Assembly: GCA_964555565.1 (NCBI GenBank)
Contig: CAZKTF010000034.1
Location: 1-20,656 of the forward strand
DNA: 20,656 nucleotides
DNA from: CAZKTF01 sp964555565
GTDB taxonomy: Bacteria > Planctomycetota > JAJSAM01 > JAKLKS01
Direction of reading: 5' to 3'
Positions 1 through 8,754 of this stretch are shown here, piece after piece. The notes beneath the pieces were generated by a model, which worked only from the letters and a program-made list of their open reading frames with translations, did not search any database and was not told the origin of the DNA. The translations under genes and the position numbers were made by a program. Within the stretch, counting starts at the first letter, position 1. The number at the start of each line of letters is the position of its first letter.

Positions 1-962
1 CGGGCGCGGCCGGAGGCGCGGCGCGCGGCCTCCTCGCGCACCGTAGCGAGGAGCGCCGCGTAGGACTCGTGGCGGCGGCGGTCCACGCGGCCCGCCTCCA
101 CCGCCGCGCGCACCGCGCAGCCGGGCTCCACGACGTGGGAGCAGTCCTGGAACCGGCAGCGGCCCTGCGCGGCGAACTCCGGGAAGAGCGCGGGGACGTC
201 GGCCGCCTCGAGGTCGCGCAGCGCGAGGCTCCGGACGCCGGCGGTGTCCACGACCCAGCCGCCGCCCGGGAAGGAGAGGAGGCGCCCCGCCGTCGTCGTG
301 TGCCTCCCCTTCCCCGTGACGGGGTTGACCTCGCCCGTGGCGAGGCCCTCCACGCCGGGGCCGAGGAGGGCGCGCAGCAGCGTCGTCTTCCCGGCCCCGC
401 TCGGGCCCACGAGCACGGAGGTCCTCCCGCGGAGCAGGTCCGCCATCTCCGCGAGCCCGACGCCGCGGGGGACGGCCACGCGCACCACCGGGTAGCCGGC
501 CGCGCGGTAGAGGGCCTCGAAGTCGTCCGCGAGGGCCCCCGGGTCGAGGTCCACCTTGCTCACGGCCACCGCCCCCGGGACCCCCTCGGCCGCGGCGGCG
601 GCGAGGATGCGGTCCGCGAGCCTCGGGTTCGGCTCCGGCTGCGCGACGGGGAGGAGCGCCACGACCAGGTCCACGTTCGCCGCGATGACCTGGGGCTTCC
701 CGCCGGTCGTGGAGTCGCGCGAGAACCGGCTCCGCCGCGGGAGGACGCGCTCCACGACGCCCCCGCCCGTGCCGGGGAGGACGACCACGCGATCGCCGGG
801 GGCCATGGGGGAGCGCTCGGACCCGAAGCGGAACACCCGCCCGCGCACCCGGACGAACTCCGGTCCGGCCCCCCCCGGGGCGAGGACCTGGCACCCCCGG
901 GCGTCCACGCGGACCACGAGGCCCTCGAAGGGATCGCCCCCGTCCGGCGGCCTCGCGCTCAT
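1..962 (-). CDS. rsgA: Ribosome small-subunit-dependent GTPase RsgA (3' end cut by window)
   Basis: Circularly permuted GTPase that acts in late maturation of the 30S ribosomal subunit. It is read from an ATG at 962, giving 320 codons with no stop before the window edge, so only the extreme C-terminus is missing. An N-terminal OB-like region is followed by the permuted G motifs: SKVDL in place of NKxD (G4), then the P-loop GPSGAGKTTLLR (G1), then DTAGVRSL (G3, usually DTPG). The C-terminal zinc-binding segment CRFQDCSHVVEPGCAV is intact and is followed by the usual HESY stretch. Residue order and spacing are typical of RsgA. The start lies 9 nt after the stop of the GGDEF gene and has no strong ribosome site, so it is probably translated as the last known gene of the minus-strand cluster. 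Assignment is firm from the zinc motif plus permuted GTPase order. Confidence 0.95.
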   Translation of the reverse strand, partial: MSARPPDGGDPFEGLVVRVDARGCQVLAPGGAGPEFVRVRGRVFRFGSERSPMAPGDRVVVLPGTGGGVVERVLPRRSRFSRDSTTGGKPQVIAANVDLVVALLPVAQPEPNPRLADRILAAAAAEGVPGAVAVSKVDLDPGALADDFEALYRAAGYPVVRVAVPRGVGLAEMADLLRGRTSVLVGPSGAGKTTLLRALLGPGVEGLATGEVNPVTGKGRHTTTAGRLLSFPGGGWVVDTAGVRSLALRDLEAADVPALFPEFAAQGRCRFQDCSHVVEPGCAVRAAVEAGRVDRRRHESYAALLATVREEAARRASGRA

Positions 963-971
963 GGCGCCGGG

Positions 972-2942
972 TCAGGCGTCCGAGACGACGACCTGGTTGC
1001 GCCCCCGCTCCTTCGCCATGTAGAGCGCCGCGTCCACGCGGGAGACGATCTTCTCCACGTCGTCGCCCGAGGAGGGTTGGGCCTGGGAGATCCCCACGCT
1101 GATCGTGAGCGCGGGGGCCTTGGGGAAGCGCGTCCTGAGGTCGCGGCCGCAGGCCTCCACGCGGGCCCGGAGGCGCTCCCCGTAGATGGAGGCCTGGGCG
1201 AGCGCGGTCTCCGGCAGCACCGCCATGAACTCCTCGCCGCCGTAGCGGCCGATGATGTCGATCTCGCGCGAGGCCGAGACCATCACCTGCGCGATGGTCC
1301 GGAGGACGTCGTCCCCGGCCTGGTGGCCGTAGGAGTCGTTGAAGGACTTGAAGAAGTCGATGTCCACCATGGCCACGGAGAGGAGGGAGCCGTACCGGCG
1401 GGCCCGGTCCAGTTCGCGCTGGAACAGCGTCATGAGGTTGCGGCGGTTGTTGATCCCCGTGAGCTCGTCCTTCTCGGCCAGCGACCGGAGCTTCGCGGAC
1501 TGCCTGTGCAGGAGGAGGTTCTCCATGGCGAGCCCCAGCTCCCCCGAGAGGATCCCGAGGAGCGCCACCTCCTCGGGGCTGAACTCCCGCTGGGTGAAGA
1601 GGTTGTCCGCCACCACCACGCCGTGGGTCCGCTCCAGGACGTCCACGGGGCAGACCACGGCGCGCGCGACCCCGAGGCAGCGGAGGAACTCCGCGTCCGC
1701 TCCCCCGTCCTCGATCGGCATCGGGTTCCCGTCGCGGATCGCGCGGGCCATGGCGCCCCCGCCCGCCACGGGCAGGTCGTTCCCGCGCCGCTCCGCGCTC
1801 TTCATGAGCCCGGTGTCGTCCACGCCCTGGCGGAAGTCGAGCCGGGCCCGCTCCGCGTCGTAGGCGAAGAAGATCGCCCGGTCGGCCCCGAGGCCGGAGC
1901 GGAGCCCGCGGAGCCCCTGCTCCCAGGCCTCGTCGGCGCTCGGGAGGGAGCGGAGGGTCCGCAGCGCGGCGGCCACCGTGCCCAGCGCGGCCACGATGGG
2001 CGGGCGGTCCGGGACCGAGAGGACCCCGGTGGTCGCCGTCGCGCGGGAGACCGCGGCGGCGCGGAGCCGCTCGGCGAAGGCCTCGGGGGGCCCGTCCGGC
2101 AGGCTGAGCCCGGAGGCCGCGGCGCGGAGCCCCTGCATCGCCCCCTGCACGGCGGCGGCGGCGTCGTCGGGCGAGAGCGGGGTCCCCCCCACCTCCAGCG
2201 CCTCGGGCTGGACGCCGCAACCGGCGATCCCCTGGGCGGCGAGGAGGGAGTCCACGACCACCACGATCTCGAGGAGCGCCCGCGCCTGGACCGGCAGGGA
2301 CGCCCGCGCGTCGGCGGGGTCGTGGTGGAGGGCCATGACCTGGCGGAGCGCGGGGGGCCAGTTCCAGCGCTCCGCGAGGAGGCCTCCCAGGCGCGCGTGG
2401 TCGGTCCCCAGCGCCTCCCGCTCCATCTCCACGAGGGCGCGCCCCCCCGCGCCGGCGCGGCGGGAGGCCTCGGCGTAGCGCTGCGGGGCGAGGCCCTCCA
2501 GCATGGCCTGGCCGAGGGAGTGGAGGAGCCCCGCGGTCCAGGCCTCGTCGGGACGCACCGAGCCCAGGCGCTCGGCCAGGGCACGGCAGCCGGCGGCGGA
2601 CGCCACGGCGTGCTCGAGCCGCCGCGCGTTCTCCATCGCCGGGGGACGGCCGTCCGCCTCGTAGGCGGCCACGGTCTGCGCCAGCCGGATGACCGCGGGC
2701 AGCGAGAGCATCTGGATCGCCGCGTCCACGGACCCCACCGCCTCGCCGCGCCCGTAGAGGGGGCAGTTCGCCACGCGGAGGACCCGGGCCGCCATGGCGG
2801 GGTCGTTGGCGACCAGCCGTGACACCTCCTGCGCCCCCGCACCCTCCGAGGCCGTCAGCCGGTCGAGGGCCTCCACGCAGATCCGGAGCGTGGGGACGCG
2901 ATCGGGAGCGCCTCCGAGGGCCGGCGGCGGGAGCGGGTCCAT
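972..2942 (-). CDS. HDOD-GAF-GGDEF diguanylate cyclase
   Basis: Predicted soluble signalling protein that makes cyclic di-GMP. Numbering below is from the upstream GTG at 2960 (662 aa). Residues ~22-225 form an HDOD domain (NDPAMAARVLRVAN, LLHSLGQAMLEGL). Residues ~320-480 resemble a GAF sensor domain. The GGDEF domain runs from DELTGINNRRN (498) to the end, with an intact GGEEF active-site loop at 574-578 and the inhibitory RxxD site (REID, 565-568) exactly five residues before it. It should therefore be active and feedback-inhibited. No membrane segment or signal peptide is visible. Two starts are possible: GTG 2960, or ATG 2942 with GGAAGG close upstream. I chose the ATG. It sits 43 nt after the ABC permease and 9 nt before rsgA, implying co-transcription. 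What the HDOD or GAF domain senses cannot be told. Confidence 0.93.
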   Translation of the reverse strand: MDPLPPPALGGAPDRVPTLRICVEALDRLTASEGAGAQEVSRLVANDPAMAARVLRVANCPLYGRGEAVGSVDAAIQMLSLPAVIRLAQTVAAYEADGRPPAMENARRLEHAVASAAGCRALAERLGSVRPDEAWTAGLLHSLGQAMLEGLAPQRYAEASRRAGAGGRALVEMEREALGTDHARLGGLLAERWNWPPALRQVMALHHDPADARASLPVQARALLEIVVVVDSLLAAQGIAGCGVQPEALEVGGTPLSPDDAAAAVQGAMQGLRAAASGLSLPDGPPEAFAERLRAAAVSRATATTGVLSVPDRPPIVAALGTVAAALRTLRSLPSADEAWEQGLRGLRSGLGADRAIFFAYDAERARLDFRQGVDDTGLMKSAERRGNDLPVAGGGAMARAIRDGNPMPIEDGGADAEFLRCLGVARAVVCPVDVLERTHGVVVADNLFTQREFSPEEVALLGILSGELGLAMENLLLHRQSAKLRSLAEKDELTGINNRRNLMTLFQRELDRARRYGSLLSVAMVDIDFFKSFNDSYGHQAGDDVLRTIAQVMVSASREIDIIGRYGGEEFMAVLPETALAQASIYGERLRARVEACGRDLRTRFPKAPALTISVGISQAQPSSGDDVEKIVSRVDAALYMAKERGRNQVVVSDA

Positions 2943-2985
2943 GCGCCTTCCAGTATCCACGCAGGGGGTCAGACCTCGCGTGGTT

Positions 2986-4728
2986 TCAGTCTTCGGATCT
3001 CACCATTCGTTCCAGCAGGACGGATTGCCTCTCCCGGGCCAGGCCCTCGGCCACGGTGAGGGAGAGGGCCAGCAGCGCGGCCGCGTAGGCCGTCGCGAGG
3101 GCCGTCGCCACCGGGGGCCACCAGGGCCCGTCGAACCCGCTCGCCACCGTGGGCAGGATCTGGAGCAGGAACGGGATCGGGGCCACGAGGACCGCGGTCC
3201 CGGCGAAGGCGAGGGTGCGGAGGATCTGCTCGAGGCACCCCTCGCGCAGCGCCCGCTGCTGGGAGAGCGCCCCCCGCCCCCGGCCCACGAGCGGCGTGGG
3301 GAGGTAGAGCGAGAGCACGTTCCCCACGGCGAGGACCACCGCGAGCCCGAGGGTCCCCCCCAGCGCGGCCATGGCCGTCGCGTGCCAGGGGTCCGGCACC
3401 AGCCCCGGGCGGAAGGCCGCGACGCCGTGGAGGAGGGCGGCCGCGACGGCCACGTTCCCGAGCCCGAAGACCCCGAGGTAGCAGAGGTCCTTCCCGAGGA
3501 GGACGTGGCGCCAGGAGACGGGCGTGGTCAGGAAGTGGGCCGTGCCCGGCCCGTCGATCCCGAACAGGTTGAAGGCGAGCGTGGACTCCACGAACACGAG
3601 CAGGAAGGGGAGCGCGGCCAGGACGAGCGTGAAGATGCGGTCCGGGACGTCCGGGGCCCGGCCGGGGCGCATGACCAGGAACAGGAACGGGATGAGCAGG
3701 AACACCGCCTGGTTCACGAGCAGGGTCTTGACGAGCGGCTCGCGCAGCAGCGTGCGGGCCTCCTTCCCCGCCATGGCGATCACGGGGTCGGGGAGGAAAC
3801 GCGCCAGCAGCCGCGCCCCCGGGGGCCGCCGTCCCGGCCGCGCCAGGGCGGACTCCCGGGAGGGGACGTCGCCGAGGAAGGCGCGCGCCTGGAGCGCCGA
3901 GGCCGCGCGGAACAGGAGGACGGTGAGCGGGACGAACCCGAGGAGGAAGGGCAGCCACGCGCGGAAGCCGCCGCCGCCCGGCACCGTCGCCCCGATGGCC
4001 TCCGTGACCCAGCGCGAGGGCAGGAAGACGAGCCAGCGCGACCAGCCCTGGGCGAGGAATTCCCGGGCCCCCGCATCCGAGAGCCCCCCTGCCGTGAGCC
4101 ACCGCAGCCCGAGGTAGAGCCCGCCGGCCAGCAGCGGGGCCGCCACGAGGAGCAGGTCGCGGAAGCGCCGCGACCGGAGGAAGTCCAGGAGGAGGAGCAC
4201 CAGGAACTGCCCCAGCGCGACCGCGTGGAGGAGGAGCGCGAGGACGAGGCCGACGCGCGCCGCCGCCCCCAGGGGGGTCAGCCCGGGGAGCCCGAGCGCC
4301 CCCGCCAGGAGCGGGGGGAGCCAGAAGAGGACCGCCCCCGAGAGGCTGAGCCCCACGGCCATGGCCGCGAAGACGGGCCGGTGGGAGACGGGGAGCGTGA
4401 AGAGCTTCGTCACGTCGAAGAACTCGCTCGCGCGGAAGCCGAGCACGGGGGCGAGCGCCACGAGGAGGTAGACGGAGGCGAACCCCAGGTGGACCGCCTC
4501 CACGACCCGGGGGGGGTCGTACCCGCGCCGCGCGCCCACCCACAGGGAGAAGACGATGGTCCCGGCGAGCATGAGCGAGGCCACGGTCCCGAGGACGAGG
4601 AGGAGCCCGGTGACGACGGCGCGGGCACGATGGGCGGTCGCCTGCCGGTAGAGGATCCGGAAGTGGAGGCGGAGCAGCATGCCGAACTGCTCCCGGGGGA
4701 CGGGGCGCGCCCGCTCCTCCCCGCTCAC
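2986..4728 (-). CDS. ABC-2-type exporter permease
   Basis: Integral membrane subunit of an ABC transporter, 580 aa from GTG 4728. It is strongly hydrophobic, with roughly a dozen candidate membrane helices in two groups separated by a charged stretch (SRESALARPGRRPPGARLLARF). The N-terminus (MLLRLHFRILYRQ) is typical of the large 'putative ABC exporter' permeases of about 550-600 aa. The GTG start overlaps the TGA stop of the ATPase gene (GTGA), so translation is coupled. ATG 4680 is an alternative start, with GGGAG nine bases upstream, and would remove 16 residues. The substrate cannot be deduced. The linked ATPase has an ABC-2 style sequence, so export of a lipid, polymer or small molecule, or a housekeeping membrane role, is possible. 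The 3' end is followed by the diguanylate cyclase gene. Confidence 0.88.
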   Translation of the reverse strand: MSGEERARPVPREQFGMLLRLHFRILYRQATAHRARAVVTGLLLVLGTVASLMLAGTIVFSLWVGARRGYDPPRVVEAVHLGFASVYLLVALAPVLGFRASEFFDVTKLFTLPVSHRPVFAAMAVGLSLSGAVLFWLPPLLAGALGLPGLTPLGAAARVGLVLALLLHAVALGQFLVLLLLDFLRSRRFRDLLLVAAPLLAGGLYLGLRWLTAGGLSDAGAREFLAQGWSRWLVFLPSRWVTEAIGATVPGGGGFRAWLPFLLGFVPLTVLLFRAASALQARAFLGDVPSRESALARPGRRPPGARLLARFLPDPVIAMAGKEARTLLREPLVKTLLVNQAVFLLIPFLFLVMRPGRAPDVPDRIFTLVLAALPFLLVFVESTLAFNLFGIDGPGTAHFLTTPVSWRHVLLGKDLCYLGVFGLGNVAVAAALLHGVAAFRPGLVPDPWHATAMAALGGTLGLAVVLAVGNVLSLYLPTPLVGRGRGALSQQRALREGCLEQILRTLAFAGTAVLVAPIPFLLQILPTVASGFDGPWWPPVATALATAYAAALLALSLTVAEGLARERQSVLLERMVRSED

Positions 4729-5531
4729 GCCAGCCACTCGAGGCCCCCCCGGTCCACCTTCCCCTCGACGAGGCGGACGAAGACCTCCTCGAAGGGCGCG
4801 TCGGAGGCGAGCCCCGAGGCGGCCCGCACCTCCTCCAGCGTCCCCCGGGCGACGATCCGGCCCCGGTGGATCACCGCCACGAGCGAGCAGAGGCGCTCCA
4901 CGGTCTCCAGCACGTGGGAGGAGAAGAAGACCGTCACGCCCCGCTCCACGGCGCGGAGGAGGACCCGGCGGATCGCCCGGGCCGTAACCACGTCGATCCC
5001 GTTGAAGGGCTCGTCGAGGAACAGGACCCGCGGGGAGTGGATGAGGGCGCAGGCGAGGACCGCCTTCTTCTTCATCCCCATGGAGTAGTCCACCAGGAGC
5101 CGGTGGCGGTCCTCCTCGCCCACGTCCATGAGGGAGAGGAGGTCGGCGGCCCGCCGCTCCGACTCCTCCACGCCGAGCCCGTGCATCCGCCCCGTGAACA
5201 CGAGCAGCTCCCACCCGGTCAGGCGCTCGTAGGTGTTGATCTCCTCGGGGAGGACCCCGAGGACGCGCTTCGCCCCCACCGGGTCGGCGACCGGGTCGTG
5301 CCCCAGGATCCGCGCCGTCCCCGCCGTGGGCTCCGTCATCCCGGTGAACATCCGGATGGTCGTGCTCTTGCCCGCCCCGTTGGGCCCGAGGAACCCGAAG
5401 AAGACCCCGCGGGGGACCTGGAGGTCGATGGCGTCCACGGCCACCCTGCCGTCGTAGGCCTTGGTGAGGCCGCGGGCCTCCACGCTGAAGGCCGGCTCCC
5501 CTCCGGGCGCGCCCCCGGGGCCCCCGCTCAC
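4725..5531 (-). CDS. ABC-2-type exporter ATP-binding protein
   Basis: Cytoplasmic ATPase of the exporter, 268 aa from GTG 5531. Walker A is GPNGAGKST (49-57), Walker B VLFLDEP (169-175) and the H-loop histidine is H206 in SSHVLE. The signature is degenerate (YSMGMKKK, 149-156, in place of LSGGQ), and the Q-loop region reads LPEEINTYERLTG with no glutamine. Both traits are common in ABC-2 exporter ATPases. The GTG start overlaps the TGA of the upstream methyltransferase gene, and its own stop overlaps the start of the permease gene, so three genes are linked by GTGA junctions. A Gly/Pro-rich leader of ~12 residues precedes the first strand (FSVEARGLTKAY). This confirms that the pair forms one transporter. 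The substrate is unknown. Confidence 0.92.
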   Translation of the reverse strand: MSGGPGGAPGGEPAFSVEARGLTKAYDGRVAVDAIDLQVPRGVFFGFLGPNGAGKSTTIRMFTGMTEPTAGTARILGHDPVADPVGAKRVLGVLPEEINTYERLTGWELLVFTGRMHGLGVEESERRAADLLSLMDVGEEDRHRLLVDYSMGMKKKAVLACALIHSPRVLFLDEPFNGIDVVTARAIRRVLLRAVERGVTVFFSSHVLETVERLCSLVAVIHRGRIVARGTLEEVRAASGLASDAPFEEVFVRLVEGKVDRGGLEWLA

Positions 5532-6346
5532 CGGGCTCCCTCCCGCGCCGCGAGCCAGGAGAGGACCACGGCCGCCGCCGCCGCCACGCCGAGGCTCTCC
5601 GCGCGGCCCCGGAGCGGGACCGTGAGCCTGAGGTCGGCGGCCGCGATCACCTCCGGGGCGACGCCGCGGGCCTCGTTCCCGAAGACCACGGTGACGCGCG
5701 GACCGGGGACCCGCGCCTCGTAGAGCGGGGTCCCCCCCGCGGGCACCGTGACGGCGATGCGGTGCCCCGCCGCGCGGGCCAGGGCCGCGACCTCGGCCGC
5801 GGCGGGCGCCGGGACGACCGGGAGGTGGAAGTGGGAGCCCTGCCCCGCGCGGAGGACCTTCGGGTTCGTGGGCTCGACCGTCCCCGCGCCGAAGATCACC
5901 GAGGCGCAGCCGAAGGCGTCGGCCGCCCGCACGATGGCCCCGGCGTTGCCGGGGTCCTGCACCCCGTCGAGGAGGACCGCGACCCCGTCGCGCGCGAGCG
6001 GGAGTTCGCCGGGCGGGGCCCCCCGCACGACGGCGAGGACCCCCTGGGGGGTTTCCGCGTCGGCGATCCGGTCGAGGTCCCGCCGCGGGACCTGCACCAG
6101 CGGCACCCCCGCCGCCGCGGCGGCCGCGACGACCCGCTCCCCCGCGGGCGACCGCGCCGCCCCCTCGGAGAGGAGGATCTCGACCAGCGGCGCCCGGGAC
6201 GCCAGCGCCTCCCCCACCACGTGGAACCCCTCCACGAGGAACAGCCCCGCCGCCTGCCGGTGGCGCTTGTCCCGGAGCCCGCGCAGCTCGGCGAGGCGGG
6301 CCTTCCCGACCGGCGCTCCCGGGCGCGGCCTCGTGGGGGGACGCAT
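5528..6346 (-). CDS. SpoU/TrmH-family RNA 2'-O-ribose methyltransferase
   Basis: SPOUT-class methyltransferase, 272 aa, predicted to transfer a methyl group from AdoMet to a ribose 2'-OH in rRNA or tRNA. An N-terminal substrate-binding domain (FLVEGFHVVGEAL, ~36-48) precedes the knotted catalytic domain. Motif 1 is LDGVQDPGNAGAIVRAADAFG-like (126-146, Asn134 and Arg140 visible). Motif 2 is VVFGNEARGV (220-229). Motif 3 is VPLRGRAESLGVAAAAA (243-259). Family members usually read ESLNV in motif 3; here Asn is replaced by Gly253. Length and architecture fit the RlmB/TsnR-like group, but the exact target nucleotide cannot be assigned. No ribosome site is visible before the ATG, so a short or leaderless 5' end is possible. 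It is the first gene of the minus-strand cluster. Confidence 0.9.
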   Translation of the reverse strand: MRPPTRPRPGAPVGKARLAELRGLRDKRHRQAAGLFLVEGFHVVGEALASRAPLVEILLSEGAARSPAGERVVAAAAAAGVPLVQVPRRDLDRIADAETPQGVLAVVRGAPPGELPLARDGVAVLLDGVQDPGNAGAIVRAADAFGCASVIFGAGTVEPTNPKVLRAGQGSHFHLPVVPAPAAAEVAALARAAGHRIAVTVPAGGTPLYEARVPGPRVTVVFGNEARGVAPEVIAAADLRLTVPLRGRAESLGVAAAAAVVLSWLAAREGAR

Positions 6347-6466
6347 GGGAGGAGAAGTCTATCGGGCAACCTCGCCCGCGCCGCGATCGGCACGCTATTC
6401 TCGTCCCCCATCGCGTCCCCACGGACCCGGACCCCGCCGCGAGACCTGAACGCGCCCCAGCCGCGC
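6347..6466. promoter_or_regulatory. Divergent intergenic region (methyltransferase / pseudouridine synthase)
   Basis: These 120 nt separate the starts of two divergently read RNA-modification genes and must hold both 5' control regions. A weak AT-richer patch (gctattctcg, near 6391-6400) could be a -10 box for the plus-strand gene, but no matching -35 is convincing. No ribosome site is visible for either gene. Confidence 0.35.
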
Positions 6467-7432
6467 GTGGAGGTGGAGGTCCCGCGCGAGTACGGGGGGC
6501 TCCGGCTCGACGTCTTCCTCCGGCGGCGGCTGCCCTGGCGATCCCGCGAGGCGTTCCAGGACCTTATCCGCCGGGGCCGGATCACGGTGAACGGGCGGCC
6601 GCGGAAGCCCTCCACGCGGCTCCGCTGGCGCGACGTCGTGGTGGTCCTGTTCTACGAGCCCGCGGAGATCGCATTCGACCCGGGGAGCATCCCGCTGCGG
6701 ATCCTCCTCGAGGAGCCGGAGTTCCTGGTCCTCGACAAGCAGCCGGGCGTCCTCGTGCACCCGACCGGCAGGCACCGCCTCGACACGATCACGAACGCCC
6801 TCCACCACCGGTACCGGGACATGGAGCACCCGGAGCGCGACGTCGTCCCGCGGCTCGTCCACCGCCTGGACAAGGCGACCTCCGGCGTCCTCCTCGTGGC
6901 CAAGACCGCCGCGGCCCGCGTCGAGCTCGGCCGCCAGTTCGAGGAGCGCGAGGTCCGCAAGGAGTACCTGGCGCTGGTGCGCGGCCGGCCGCGCGGTGCC
7001 TCGGGGAGGATCGACCTCCCCCTCGGCTCGGCCCCCTCGAAGGGGAAGCCGCGCATGCGCACCCTCCCGCCCGGGGAGGGGCCCCGGGCGCGCACCGACT
7101 GGAAGGTCGAGGAACGGTTCGGGGGGCACGCGCTCCTGCGCGTGCGCCTCCACACGGGGCGCACCCACCAGATCCGCGTCCACCTCGCCGCCATCGGCCA
7201 CCCGATCGTGGCGGACGACGTCTACGGGGACGGGAAGCCCCTGTGGCCCAGCACCGCGGCCGGGGCGGATGCGCCCGAGCGGGGCGAGGAGCCGCTCCTC
7301 GACCGCGTCGCCCTCCACGCCGCGCTCCTCGCGTTCCGGCACCCCGTGTCGCGGAGGCCCGTCGAGGTCGCGGCCCCCCTCCCGGCGGACATGGCGGCGG
7401 CCGTGAGGGCGCTGCGGCGGGGGAAGGGGTAG
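6467..7432 (+). CDS. RluA/RluD-family RNA pseudouridine synthase
   Basis: Converts uridine to pseudouridine in structured RNA, most likely 23S rRNA by family resemblance. It has 321 aa from GTG 6467. An S4-type RNA-binding domain spans ~10-65 (RLDVFLRRRLPWRSREAFQDL, shifted by one mutated repeat, then GRITVNGR). The catalytic domain follows: VHRLDKATSGVLLVAK (131-146) contains the nucleophile Asp135, and RTHQIRVHLAAIGHPIVADDVYG is the conserved closing motif. Length suits RluD-type enzymes. The start is uncertain: the GTG codons at 6467 and 6473 are the first candidates near the S4 domain, and a CTG at 6446 is also in frame. It is divergent from the TrmH-type gene and convergent with the HEAT-lipoprotein gene, with 24 nt between stops. 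The exact rRNA position modified cannot be assigned. Confidence 0.92.
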   Translation: MEVEVPREYGGLRLDVFLRRRLPWRSREAFQDLIRRGRITVNGRPRKPSTRLRWRDVVVVLFYEPAEIAFDPGSIPLRILLEEPEFLVLDKQPGVLVHPTGRHRLDTITNALHHRYRDMEHPERDVVPRLVHRLDKATSGVLLVAKTAAARVELGRQFEEREVRKEYLALVRGRPRGASGRIDLPLGSAPSKGKPRMRTLPPGEGPRARTDWKVEERFGGHALLRVRLHTGRTHQIRVHLAAIGHPIVADDVYGDGKPLWPSTAAGADAPERGEEPLLDRVALHAALLAFRHPVSRRPVEVAAPLPADMAAAVRALRRGKG

Positions 7433-7456
7433 CGCGGAAGGAGCGCGCCCTACGCC

Positions 7457-8718
7457 TTACTTCTTCCCCGGCGCGTAGGTCCCCTTGTCCCAGGCCTCGC
7501 CGTTCTTCTTCCACCACTGCTTCCACGCGTCGATGGCGACGAGGCGCTGGGTCTCCAGGAGCGTGTCCGCGTAGCCCAGGTCCTCCCCGGTGATCGCCTT
7601 CAGCGACACCGCGGCCGCGTCCGTCACGATCTCCTCGTGCTCCGCGTCGCCGAGGAGCGCCACCGCCTTCCCGACGGCGCCGCGGGCCTTGATCGCGGAG
7701 CAGGCCCTCAGGGCCTCCACGATGACGCCGTCGGAGGCGTCGTCCAGGAGCGGGAGGATGAACGCCTCGTAGTCCTTCAGCAGGAAGGTGCGCACCGCCA
7801 CGGCCGCCTGGAGGCGGATCTCGGGGGAGAGCTCCCGCGTGGCGCCCTTGATGAGGTCCCGCACGTCGCCGACGATCCCCAGGTCCGTGAGGATGCTGAG
7901 CGCGGACGCCCGGTCCCCGGGCTCGTTCCCGTCCCGCACGATCCCGCGCAGCGTGGCCACGGCGTCCGGCCCGCCGATCTCCTTGATGGCCCGGATCGCC
8001 GTCGCGCGCACCCCGTCGTTGCGGTCGGTCTGGATCACGTCGAGCAGCGCGGGGAGCGCGGCGGCCTGCCCGAGCGCTCCCAGCGTGGAGGCGGCGAGCT
8101 GGCGGACCTCGGCGTCCTTGTCCTTGAGGACCCGCATGACGTGCTTCGCCGCCACGTCCTTGTCGGGGTAGCGCCGGGCGCTCTCGGCGGCCTCGGCGCG
8201 GGTCTCGACGTCGGTGGAGGCGAGGCCGACGAGGATGCTCCGGAGGTCCGGGGGCGCGAGCTCCCCCCCGGGGGTCGCGGGCCTCCCGGGCCCGCGGGCG
8301 GGCGGCGCGGGAGCCTCGGGCACGGCGGGGCCCGCCGGGGCCACGGCGGGCTTCTCCTTCGCCCGCTTCTCCAGCTCCTCCTTCATCTGCTTCCGGAACT
8401 CCTCGCGCTCCTCCTCGTCGAGGCCCGCGTACTGCTTCTGCTCCTCCTCGGTGAGCCCCTCGGGCATCCCGGGGATCGCCTTCGCGGGGGGGGCCTTCGG
8501 GGCCGGGGGCGGAGTCGCGGCGGGGGCAGGGGACGGGGAGGGAGGCCCGGTCCGCGGAGCGGGGGCCGGGGTCNNNNNNNNNNCTCCTCCTTCTTCGGGG
8601 CGGCCGCGGTCGCCGGGGCCCCGCCCGTCGCCCCGCCGCCGGCGGCGGGTTTCTTCTCCCCCCCGCAGGAGGGAAGGAGCAGCGCGGCCAGGGCCAGGGC
8701 GGCGATCGGGCGCGGCAT
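7457..8718 (-). CDS. HEAT-repeat lipoprotein, interrupted by an assembly gap
   Basis: Predicted lipid-anchored envelope protein acting as a protein-binding scaffold. An AGGAGGT ribosome site (8724-8730) lies 5 nt before ATG 8718. The N-terminus MPRPIAALALAALLLPSC is a lipoprotein signal with Cys18 as the lipidated residue. A Pro/Ala-rich linker follows and contains the 10-N run at 8574-8583. After the gap comes a charged coiled stretch (EEEQKQYAGLDEEEREEF), then about five HEAT-like helical repeats (e.g. ASTLGALGQAAALPALLDVI). The Trp-rich end AWKQWWKKNGEAWDKG is recurrent in HEAT lipoproteins of Planctomycetota-like bacteria. The reading frame before the gap does not match the frame after it. 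This is explained if the true gap length is 2 modulo 3, so I treat it as one gene, not a frameshift. Its partner is unknown. Confidence 0.82.
8574..8583. other. Assembly gap (10 N)
   Basis: Ten N lie inside the low-complexity Pro/Ala linker of the HEAT lipoprotein. The round number and the frame mismatch across it indicate a placeholder length. Restoring one frame requires a true length of 2 modulo 3 (for example 8, 11 or 14). Confidence 0.97.
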
Positions 8719-8754
8719 GGCGGACCTCCTGGGACCGGGATCCCGATCCTACAT

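Noticed and set aside
69..2822. Long plus-strand open frame of 917 codons
   Set aside because: It lies opposite rsgA and the GGDEF gene. Its product is Arg/Gly/His-rich with no domains, as expected for antisense frames in GC-rich DNA.
6391..6400. Promoter -10 in the divergent region
   Set aside because: A single AT-richer hexamer without a credible -35 is not enough to call a promoter.
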